Positions 1 to 5,883 of a stretch of 10,061 nt of DNA are shown piece by piece. A program made the translations under genes and the position numbers. The DNA comes from Microbacterium sp. (GTDB lineage Bacteria > Actinomycetota > Actinomycetes > Actinomycetales > Microbacteriaceae). The notes beneath the pieces are model-generated. The model saw only the letters and a program-made list of their open reading frames with translations. It did not search any database and had not been told where the DNA came from. Numbering within the stretch: position 1 is the stretch's first letter; each line of letters begins with the position of its first letter. Location of the stretch: the NCBI GenBank assembly GCA_031286555.1, contig JAITUD010000183.1:1-10061 (forward strand). The letters run 5' to 3'.

Positions 1-1164
1 TGGCCCTCACTGCTCGTCGGCGTGGTCACGATCGCGCTGATCCTGCTGCTCGAGCGCACACCGCTCGGCGCCCTCGCCATGGTGGTCGCCGTCATCGCAG
101 GGTCGCTGCTGGTCCTCGCGCTTCCGGAGGACAGTGTCGCAACCATCGCGGGCATCGCCGAGGTCACGCGTTCGCTGCCGACGCCCGTGATGCCGGACTT
201 CGCTCTCTTCGGTGCCCTGATCGTCCCCGGGGTGTCGATCGCACTGGTCGGCCTCGTGCAGGGCGCCGCGATCTCGGGCGCGATCCCCAACCCGGACGGC
301 AGGTACCCCGACGCATCGACCGACTTCCGCGGACAGGGCATCGCGAACCTGGCATCCGGCCTGCTGCAGGGCATGCCGGTCGGCGGTTCGATGTCCGCCA
401 CCTCGCTCGTCCGCGCGGCCGGCGCGAAGACCGCCCTGGCGAACCTCATCGCGGGCGTGGTGATGGTCATCACGCTGCTCGCGTTCGGGCCGCTGATCGA
501 GTACATCGCGATGCCTGCCCTGGCGGGCCTTCTGATCCTCGTGGGCGTGCGCACGCTGAAGATCCCCCAGATCATGATGGTGCTGCGCACCGGCCCCACT
601 CAGGCCACGGTGTTCACGGTCACCTTCGTGCTGACCCTGCTGATCCCGCTGCAGTACGCCGTTCTCGCCGGTGTCGGACTGTCGATCGTGCTGCACATCG
701 CGCGCCAGTCCAACCGCGTGCGCATCGTCCGCTGGCAGTTCGACGATCCCGGCGGACATCCGCTCGAGGTCGCTCCCCCGGCGGTCGTGCCCCATGACGA
801 GGTCGTCATCCTCTCCCCCTACGGCAGCCTGTTCTTCGCCTCCGCGCAGGCCTTCCGAGACCAGCTGCCGACACCCACCGCGGCATCCGCCGGCGCGACG
901 GTGATCATCCGTCTGCGCGGCTCCGAGGAGCTCGGGGTCACGTTCCTCACGATGGTGCGCGACTACGCCGACGAGCTGACCGCTCACGGCGCGACCCTCA
1001 TGCTGGTCGGCGTGGCGAAGCATCTGCGCGACCAGCTCGACGCCACGGGCGTCGGGGCGCGGATCGGCGGCGGCAACCTCATCCCGGTGCGACCCCGAGT
1101 CGGCGACTCCCTCGCCGAGGCGCTGGCCATCGTGGCGTCAAGAAAAGACGACGACCCCCGATAA
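1..1164 (+). CDS. SulP-family anion permease with STAS domain, 3' part
   Basis: The reading frame is open from the first base, so the gene starts upstream and only its last 387 codons are present. SulP (SLC26-type) proteins are inner-membrane transporters of sulfate, bicarbonate or other anions. About six hydrophobic segments are visible (roughly nt 10-60, 80-125, 205-265, 445-505, 510-560 and 605-705). The family signature between helices lies at about nt 340-445: PVGGSMSATSLVRAAGAKT, matching the usual 'P..GS.SRT....G.KT' pattern. A soluble STAS domain follows at about nt 790-1120 (VVILSPYGSLFFASA, then VIIRLRG). The position where STAS domains often have an Asp-Ser/Thr phosphorylation motif reads RLRGSEELGVT, so that motif appears to be missing. 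The C-terminus is short and charged. The substrate cannot be told from sequence; annotation as sulfate permease would be by family only. Confidence 0.93.
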   Translation, partial: WPSLLVGVVTIALILLLERTPLGALAMVVAVIAGSLLVLALPEDSVATIAGIAEVTRSLPTPVMPDFALFGALIVPGVSIALVGLVQGAAISGAIPNPDGRYPDASTDFRGQGIANLASGLLQGMPVGGSMSATSLVRAAGAKTALANLIAGVVMVITLLAFGPLIEYIAMPALAGLLILVGVRTLKIPQIMMVLRTGPTQATVFTVTFVLTLLIPLQYAVLAGVGLSIVLHIARQSNRVRIVRWQFDDPGGHPLEVAPPAVVPHDEVVILSPYGSLFFASAQAFRDQLPTPTAASAGATVIIRLRGSEELGVTFLTMVRDYADELTAHGATLMLVGVAKHLRDQLDATGVGARIGGGNLIPVRPRVGDSLAEALAIVASRKDDDPR

Positions 1165-1175
1165 AATCGACGGCG
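1162..1175 (+). promoter_or_regulatory. Candidate leaderless promoter (-10 TAAAAT) for the LuxR-type regulator
   Basis: TAAAAT at 1162-1167 fits the actinobacterial -10 pattern TANNNT. Its first three bases are the stop codon of the upstream transporter. Eight bases separate it from the ATG at 1176, which would put the transcription start at or next to the A of the start codon. No Shine-Dalgarno sequence precedes that ATG (gacggcg), which is consistent with a leaderless mRNA. No convincing -35 box is seen; an A-rich stretch with a small inverted repeat (CGTC 1136-1139, GACG 1147-1150) occupies that region. The motif is seen directly; the promoter function is inferred. Confidence 0.45.
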
Positions 1176-3734
1176 ATGGTACCCCCAGCCGCATCGCTGC
1201 GCACATACCGCTTCCGCCCGCCGTCCCCTCAGAGCGGGCATCTGGCGCGCCCGCGGCTGACGACGCTTCTCGAGGCGCGCACAGCAGCCCATCCGACGAC
1301 GATGGTGATCGCGCCGAGCGGATACGGCAAGACCTCGGCTGTGGCGGAGTGGGCGGCGACGCATGACGGACGCGTGGCCTGGCTGACCCTGGGGCCGTTC
1401 GACGCGGACGGCGTCCATCTGGGCACGAGCGCCGTGCTGGCTCTGCAGGCGCTGGCGCGGACGACCGGAAGCGCCGATCTGGAGAGGCTGCTGACCTTCG
1501 ACGCCGGTGAACTGAGCCCTGCAGCATCCTTCGATCTGCTCGCCGAGGCTCTCGTCGACACGATCGAGCCCGTGTATCTCGTGATCGACGACGCGCATCG
1601 CGCGGAGGGAGAGCTGAGCACGGGTCTGGTGGCGGCGCTCCTCGAAGGGGCCTGCGACCCGCTTCGCCTCGTCGTCGTGGGCACCAGTTACGTCGAGATC
1701 TCGCTGAGCCGCCTCGTCCTGCAGTCGCCGACCGCGGTCATCCGCGCACGGGATCTCGCCTTCGTCGCCTCCGAGGTCGAGGGCCTGCGTTCAGAGGAGC
1801 GGCATCCGTTCACCGCCGAGGCGATCCTGGATCAGACCGGCGGCTGGCCGATCGCCGTGCGCGCCATCCAACTCGTGGGTGCACGCCCTGATCACGTCGC
1901 GCACAGTCAGGACTCGGTGCTCCGCCAGTACATCGACGAGCACGTGCTGGGGTCGCTGCCCGACGACATCGAGGACTTCGTACGCCGCACGGCGCCCTGC
2001 TCGGTGCTGACACCTGAATTGGCCGCAGCGGTCACCGGCGACGACCGCGCCGGCGACCTGCTCGAGCGGTGCACCGACATGGGCCTCTTCCTCGATCGCT
2101 TCGACACGCCGAACGGCCCGCTGTACCGCTGGCACGATGTGATCTCACGCCACTGCGATCGAATCCTGGAGCAGCGTGATCCGGAGGGCCGCCGCGAGAT
2201 CTTCCGCGCCGTCGCCGCCCATCTGTCCGTGGCGGATCCGCTCGCCTCGGCGCGGTACTCGATGAAGGCCGGAGACACGGATGCCGCGGTGCGCACGATC
2301 CTCGAGCGTTGGACGCGCCTGATCGTCGGCGCCGACGCCGGACCGCTGGATCGCTGGTGTGCGGCGCTGCCGCTCCCCTACGCGGACGACCCGCGCATCC
2401 TGATGATCCGTGCGTGCGTGCAGGACGTCATCGGCCATCACGACGTCGCGACGATGCTCTCCGCCCGCGCCGAGGCCCGCGCCGCAGGTCAGGAGCCGCT
2501 GCCGGGATACGACGCCGTGCTGGCACGCGCGCACCTGTTCCTGATCGATGACCGCACCGAACTGGCCGAGGCGATCAGCGCGGTGCGCGGGCAGCTCGCC
2601 GCGCCCGAAGGCGTCGAGCTCGGCGACCGCGCGGCACTGCAGTACCTGCTCGGGTGGGCCGAACTGCGCCACCGCACCTCTCCCGGTGTGATGACCCAGA
2701 TGTTCGCCACAGCCGCCACCGATGCGGCGGCCGCGGGCGATCACACCCTGGCACGTCGCTCTCTCGGTCACCTTGCACACGCACTGGCCTGGGCCGGACG
2801 GCTGCGTGAGGCCGATGCGGTCCTCGTGGAGCGCCTGGAACTCGTGGACGAGGGCTCCTGGGCGAGTTACGCCGGCGGGAGCGCTGCGACCGCCGCCGCG
2901 TTCGCAGCCTACTGGCGCGACGACCAGGAGCAGGCGATCAGCGCCGCGCAGAGGGCGATCAGGAGCGGTGGGGCGGCGATCTCCTTCCCCGGTGCGGCTC
3001 GCATGCTGCTCGCCTTCGCCGCAGCGGCGTCCCGAGACCCGCAGGCCTGCCAGCGGGCAGCCCGTGAGGTGCAGGGGCTGCCGACCGAGACGATGCAGGG
3101 CGTGGAGTGGCAGGCATTCCGTCACGCCGCGTTCGCGACCCTGAACGAGGCGGCCGGGCGCCGTGAACTCGCGATGAAGCTCGTGGCGCTGTACGAGAAC
3201 ACGACGGATCTTCCGCTCATCACCGTCGTGCTCGCCGGCGTCGCCTCCCGGGCGGGAAAGCCGCACACTGCTGTGCAGATGCTGCGCCGGATCGAGGCCT
3301 TCGAGTCGATGTCCTATGTGCGGGTCGCCAGGCTCCTCGCTGAGGCGGTGCTCCTCTGGAGAGAGGACCGTCGTGGTCAGGCACGCCTCCTGGTCGATCA
3401 GGCGCTCGAGACCGCCGAGCCGGAGACGCTGCGCCGCCCGTTCGCGGGCGCCGGTCTGGATGCCAGGCAGATGCTCACCGAGCAGCTCGCCTGGGGCACA
3501 CCCCATGAGGCGTTCCTGACCTCCTGCCTGACACCTCGAGAGGCGGGCGGTCCGCTGCAGTCGCTCTCCGACCGGGAGCGGGAGGTGTTCTCTCAGCTGC
3601 GCGGCACCAGGACCATGCAGGAGATCGCCGATGCGATGGGCGTCTCGATCAACACGGTCAAGACGCACCAGCGGGCGATCTACCGGAAGCTCGGCGTCGC
3701 TTCGCGTCGCGAGGCGGTCCGGCTGTACGCCTGA
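1176..3734 (+). CDS. LuxR-family (LAL/MalT-like) STAND ATPase transcriptional regulator
   Basis: The 852-residue protein has the full architecture of large ATP-binding LuxR regulators. An N-terminal NTPase has Walker A APSGYGKTS at residues 46-54 and Walker B VYLVIDDAH at 133-141. The TGGWPIAVR motif (221-229) is typical of the MalT-like STAND module. A long helical, Ala/Leu-rich middle (about 330-780) resembles the TPR-like sensor region, and a C-terminal LuxR helix-turn-helix spans about 793-852 (SDREREVF, then QEIADAMGVSINTVKTH). Such proteins are thought to oligomerise on binding ATP plus an inducer, then bind DNA and activate transcription. The inducer and target genes are unknown. The start at 1176 is the first ATG after the transporter, 11 bp past its stop; no better start lies nearby. 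It is co-directional with the transporter but may have its own promoter inside the junction. Function as a regulator is secure; the regulon is not. Confidence 0.93.
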   Translation: MVPPAASLRTYRFRPPSPQSGHLARPRLTTLLEARTAAHPTTMVIAPSGYGKTSAVAEWAATHDGRVAWLTLGPFDADGVHLGTSAVLALQALARTTGSADLERLLTFDAGELSPAASFDLLAEALVDTIEPVYLVIDDAHRAEGELSTGLVAALLEGACDPLRLVVVGTSYVEISLSRLVLQSPTAVIRARDLAFVASEVEGLRSEERHPFTAEAILDQTGGWPIAVRAIQLVGARPDHVAHSQDSVLRQYIDEHVLGSLPDDIEDFVRRTAPCSVLTPELAAAVTGDDRAGDLLERCTDMGLFLDRFDTPNGPLYRWHDVISRHCDRILEQRDPEGRREIFRAVAAHLSVADPLASARYSMKAGDTDAAVRTILERWTRLIVGADAGPLDRWCAALPLPYADDPRILMIRACVQDVIGHHDVATMLSARAEARAAGQEPLPGYDAVLARAHLFLIDDRTELAEAISAVRGQLAAPEGVELGDRAALQYLLGWAELRHRTSPGVMTQMFATAATDAAAAGDHTLARRSLGHLAHALAWAGRLREADAVLVERLELVDEGSWASYAGGSAATAAAFAAYWRDDQEQAISAAQRAIRSGGAAISFPGAARMLLAFAAAASRDPQACQRAAREVQGLPTETMQGVEWQAFRHAAFATLNEAAGRRELAMKLVALYENTTDLPLITVVLAGVASRAGKPHTAVQMLRRIEAFESMSYVRVARLLAEAVLLWREDRRGQARLLVDQALETAEPETLRRPFAGAGLDARQMLTEQLAWGTPHEAFLTSCLTPREAGGPLQSLSDREREVFSQLRGTRTMQEIADAMGVSINTVKTHQRAIYRKLGVASRREAVRLYA

Positions 3735-3741
3735 CCGCATC

Positions 3742-3758
3742 GCGACGCGGATCGTCGC
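3742..3758. terminator. Hairpin between convergent genes (weak bidirectional terminator candidate)
   Basis: GCGACG (3742-3747) pairs perfectly with CGTCGC (3753-3758) around a 5-base loop. It lies in the 28-bp gap between the regulator stop (3732-3734) and the end of the SHOCT gene on the opposite strand (3763). There is no T-tract on either side, so this is not a classical intrinsic terminator. Placement between converging genes is the main reason to list it. Confidence 0.35.
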
Positions 3759-3762
3759 CTGC

Positions 3763-4110
3763 TCAGCCCAGGAGCTTCGCCTTCGCGGCTGCGAACTCCT
3801 CGTCCGAGAGCGCACCCGCGTTGTGCAGGTCGGCGAGCTTCAGCAGCTGCGCCGTGACGTCGACGGCCGGAGCGGCCTGAGCCGCGGCGACAGGTGCGGG
3901 TGTCGGCGCTGCGGCGGCCTGCGCGGCGACCGCGGCCTGAGCCGCCTGATCCATCTGCTGCTGCTGGTACGCCGCTGCGGCCTGCTGCTGTTCGGCGGCC
4001 GCGGCACGCCTGTTCATCTGCCGGTTCTCCATGGCGTTCGCCGTGCCGGCCACGACGGCCGTCCGCGCTGCGAGCCCGACGAGTCCCGGACGGCCCACAC
4101 GTCTGATCAT
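3763..4110 (-). CDS. Small SHOCT-domain protein
   Basis: The protein has 115 residues. The N-terminus (1-26) is a Gly/Ala-rich, moderately hydrophobic stretch after two arginines (MIRRVGRPGLVGLAARTAVV) that could be a weak membrane or amphipathic helix. Residues 35-80 are low-complexity Ala/Gln/Pro, possibly a flexible or coiled linker. Residues 84-115 match the SHOCT (short C-terminal) domain: LLKLADLHNAGALSDEEFAAAKAKLL, split here as LLKLADLHNAG and LSDEEFAAAKAKLL. SHOCT is a small helical hairpin of unknown function, often at the C-terminus of membrane or oligomerising proteins. The ATG overlaps the stop of the upstream DUF6325 gene (ATGA), and GAGGAG lies 7 bases before it, so translational coupling is likely. 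Molecular function is unknown. Confidence 0.85.
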   Translation of the reverse strand: MIRRVGRPGLVGLAARTAVVAGTANAMENRQMNRRAAAAEQQQAAAAYQQQQMDQAAQAAVAAQAAAAPTPAPVAAAQAAPAVDVTAQLLKLADLHNAGALSDEEFAAAKAKLLG

Positions 4111-4574
4111 GATGCTGCTCCTCTCCCGGACCAGTCATCCGAGGCCATTCCCACGATGGTGTTGACGACGGGTGCAGGAATGCGCTCCGTCGTGATGACG
4201 ACGCTGCCGTCCTCGGCGAGCTGTTCGGCGAGCTCGCGTGCCCACAGCAGCTCGAATGCCACGACGGCCGCAGCGCCGCCGGCCGGGATGCCTTCGGCGA
4301 GCTCCGCCAGGTCGTCCTCACCCGCCAGGCCGGGCAGGTGCACGACGAGATCGGCGAGCTCGTACGCCTCGACGTCGATCTCCTCGTACTTCACGGCGCC
4401 GCTCTCGCTCTTGGACACCACGACGAAGTCGAGCAGTCGCACCACACCCGCGCGGATCTGAGCGGCGAGAGCATGCAGCAGCTCCGGCGAGGGGGACGGC
4501 GAGGCCAGCGAGATCACATTCAGCTCGACCGGTCCGTACTGGTCCGGCGAGATGGAGCCTTGATTGGTCATCAT
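4107..4574 (-). CDS. DUF6325-like protein of unknown function
   Basis: The 155-residue product resembles actinobacterial DUF6325 proteins as I recall them. It has YGPVELNVISL near the N-terminus (13-23), then GVVRLLDFVVVSKSESG (43-59), FELLWARELAEQL (107-119) and ERIPAPVVN (130-138). It is acidic and rich in Ala/Leu, with no clear signal peptide or membrane helix. I chose the ATG at 4574, the first of two adjacent Met codons, because the family pattern begins just after it. A further in-frame ATG at 4619 would add 15 Arg/Cys/His-containing residues that do not look like the family. No strong ribosome site is visible for any of these starts. It lies 63 bp after the MbfA-like gene on the same strand and overlaps the SHOCT gene by 4 bp. 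Members are often next to SHOCT proteins, but the role is unknown. Confidence 0.8.
   Translation of the reverse strand: MMTNQGSISPDQYGPVELNVISLASPSPSPELLHALAAQIRAGVVRLLDFVVVSKSESGAVKYEEIDVEAYELADLVVHLPGLAGEDDLAELAEGIPAGGAAAVVAFELLWARELAEQLAEDGSVVITTERIPAPVVNTIVGMASDDWSGRGAAS
4118..4123 (-). promoter_or_regulatory. Ribosome binding site of the SHOCT gene
   Basis: GAGGAG on the minus strand lies 7 bases before the ATG at 4110 and inside the last codons of the DUF6325 gene. It supports that start and reinitiation or coupled translation across the ATGA overlap. Confidence 0.7.
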
Positions 4575-4637
4575 GCGTCCATGCTCACACCGGAAGCGCC
4601 GTTCCAGCCCCGCACTCATCCCGGACGGGTGAGCCGG

Positions 4638-5735
4638 TCAAGCCGCCCCGACGCCGAACAGCATGCCGAGGACGTAGGTCACCGCGGCAGCACCGAACCC
4701 GATCGCCAACTGGCGCAGGCCGCGGCGCAGCGGCGGCCCGCCGGACAGGATGCCGACCATCGCACCCGTGCTGAGCAGCGCGATCCCCACGAGCACCAGG
4801 GCGACGACGATCGCCGTCGTCCCCTCCAGCCCGAAGATCCACGGCAGCACCGGGATGATCGCACCGGAGGCGAAGAGCAGGAAGCTGGAGATCGCCGCGG
4901 TCCAGGCGCTGCCCACGATCTCGTGGTCCTCACCCGGCGAATGCACGCCGATGGGACCCGTCGCAGAACGGCGGACGCCGGCCTGGGCCGCGCGAACGAT
5001 GCGCTCCGCCCGCTGCAGCGCCTCGTCCTGTTCCATGCCCCTGGCGCGATACACCAGCGCCAGCTCGTTCGCGTCGATGTCGAGGTCGGCCGCCGTGGCA
5101 TCCGCGTCGTCGTTGTCCTCGGTGGCGGCGAGCAGTTCGCGCTGCGAGCGGACCGAGACGAACTCCCCCGCGCCCATCGAGAGCGCCCCCGCGAGCAGAC
5201 CCGCGATGCCGCTGAACAGCACGAACCCGCTGCTGACTCCCGTCGCGCCGATGCCGAGCACCAGGGCGAGGTTGGAGACCAGGCCGTCGTTCGCGCCGAA
5301 GACTGCGGCGCGGAACGAGCCGGACAGCCGGCGTCGGCCGCGCGCGGCGAGACCCCGGACCACCTCGTGGTGCACCTTCTCGTCGGCGCGCATCGCCGGC
5401 GTGGCGTACACCTCCGTGTCATAGGGCGAGCGCGCTTCGGCGGACTGGGCGAGCGCGAGCACGAAGATCGACCCGAAGTGCTTGGCCATCCAGCCGAGCA
5501 TCCGAGAGCGGCCTCCTGCGCGGGGCAGCCTCGCGGGCTCCTCCCCCAGCAGGTCGAGCCAGTGCTGCTCGTGCCGTCGCTCCGCGTCGGCGAGGGACAG
5601 CAGGATCTCCTGCTCCTCACCCTTGCGGCGGCTGGCGAGCCCCAGATACACGGCGCCCTCGGCACGCTCCTCGACGAGGTAGCGCGCCCAGCGCTTCCGG
5701 TCAGCGGCTGTGGGCACGGGAGCGGGCGCGGTCAT
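4638..5735 (-). CDS. MbfA-like ferritin-like/VIT1 membrane metal transporter
   Basis: This 365-residue protein fuses two parts. Residues about 12-135 form a ferritin/rubrerythrin-like helical domain with candidate metal ligands at E23/E26, the pair E52-x-x-H55 (AERRHEQHW), E100 and E119-x-x-H122 (ADEKVHHE). Residues about 140-365 are a VIT1/CCC1 transporter with five hydrophobic segments: FGANDGLVSNLALVLGIG (146-163), GLLAGALSMGAGEFVS (179-194) and three near 280-302, 306-330 and 343-364. D150, M187 and E191 are residues expected in the VIT1 metal path. The loop at about 200-275 is acidic and corresponds to the cytosolic metal-binding domain. The architecture is that of MbfA, an iron or manganese exporter in the inner membrane that protects against iron/peroxide stress; the substrate here is inferred. 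ATG 5735 has GGAGG 4 bases upstream; a 20-residue upstream extension was rejected. It probably heads the mbfA-DUF6325-SHOCT cluster. Confidence 0.88.
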   Translation of the reverse strand: MTAPAPVPTAADRKRWARYLVEERAEGAVYLGLASRRKGEEQEILLSLADAERRHEQHWLDLLGEEPARLPRAGGRSRMLGWMAKHFGSIFVLALAQSAEARSPYDTEVYATPAMRADEKVHHEVVRGLAARGRRRLSGSFRAAVFGANDGLVSNLALVLGIGATGVSSGFVLFSGIAGLLAGALSMGAGEFVSVRSQRELLAATEDNDDADATAADLDIDANELALVYRARGMEQDEALQRAERIVRAAQAGVRRSATGPIGVHSPGEDHEIVGSAWTAAISSFLLFASGAIIPVLPWIFGLEGTTAIVVALVLVGIALLSTGAMVGILSGGPPLRRGLRQLAIGFGAAAVTYVLGMLFGVGAA

Positions 5736-5739
5736 AGAA

Positions 5740-5744
5740 CCTCC
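5740..5744 (-). promoter_or_regulatory. Ribosome binding site of the MbfA-like gene
   Basis: GGAGG on the minus strand, 4 bases before the ATG at 5735. The spacing is short but acceptable, and it decides this start over the in-frame Met codon at 5795. Confidence 0.7.
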
Positions 5745-5768
5745 GGTCGAAAGGGAACACCCAACGCT

Positions 5769-5807
5769 ATCCGCGCGGATGCCGCAGAACCGCACGGATC
5801 CGCGGAT
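5769..5807. promoter_or_regulatory. Twin palindromes upstream of the MbfA-like gene (possible operator)
   Basis: ATCCGCGCGGAT (5769-5780) and ATCCGCGGAT (5798-5807) are both perfect palindromes built from the same half-site, ATCCGC/GCGGAT. Their centres are 28 bp apart. They lie 34-72 bp upstream of the start codon at 5735, where a promoter or operator would be expected. A possible -10 box TAGCGT (minus strand) overlaps the first palindrome. The sites do not look like a DtxR/IdeR iron box. GC-rich palindromes can arise by chance here, so an operator role is only inferred. Confidence 0.35.
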
Positions 5808-5816
5808 TCAGAGCAT

Positions 5817-5830
5817 TTCGGGCACCCGAA
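5817..5830. terminator. Short hairpin after the helicase gene (weak terminator candidate)
   Basis: TTCGGG (5817-5822) and CCCGAA (5825-5830) are exact inverted copies two bases apart, so in RNA the stem would be about 5 bp with a 4-base loop. It lies about 40 bp past the helicase stop (5872-5874, minus strand). No T-tract follows in that direction, so termination is uncertain. Confidence 0.3.
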
Positions 5831-5883
5831 GCCCTTCGCCTGGTCGCTGCGCTCCTCGCTCAGGAACCGCTTCAGGAACGGAC
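5831..5883. repeat. Tandem duplication and possible dispersed intergenic repeat at the helicase 3' end
   Basis: TCAGGAAC occurs at 5860-5867 and again at 5872-5879, giving two imperfect 12-bp units (9 of 12 bases equal) that run into the last codons of the helicase. The adjoining stretch 5845-5862 (cgctgcgctcctcgctca) resembles the 'TCGCTNCGCTC..CTCGCTCA' elements I know from intergenic regions of Microbacteriaceae genomes. The tandem repeat is seen directly; membership of a dispersed family is recollection and inference. Only one copy is present in this window. Confidence 0.35.

Noticed and set aside
2145..3815. A 556-codon minus-strand open frame opposite the LuxR-type regulator.
   Set aside because: It shows the same antisense composition and no recognisable motif, while the plus strand encodes intact STAND and HTH domains.
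4575..4619. An extended start for the DUF6325 gene at 4619.
   Set aside because: The extra 15 residues (Arg, Cys, His) do not fit the family N-terminus and have no ribosome site before them.
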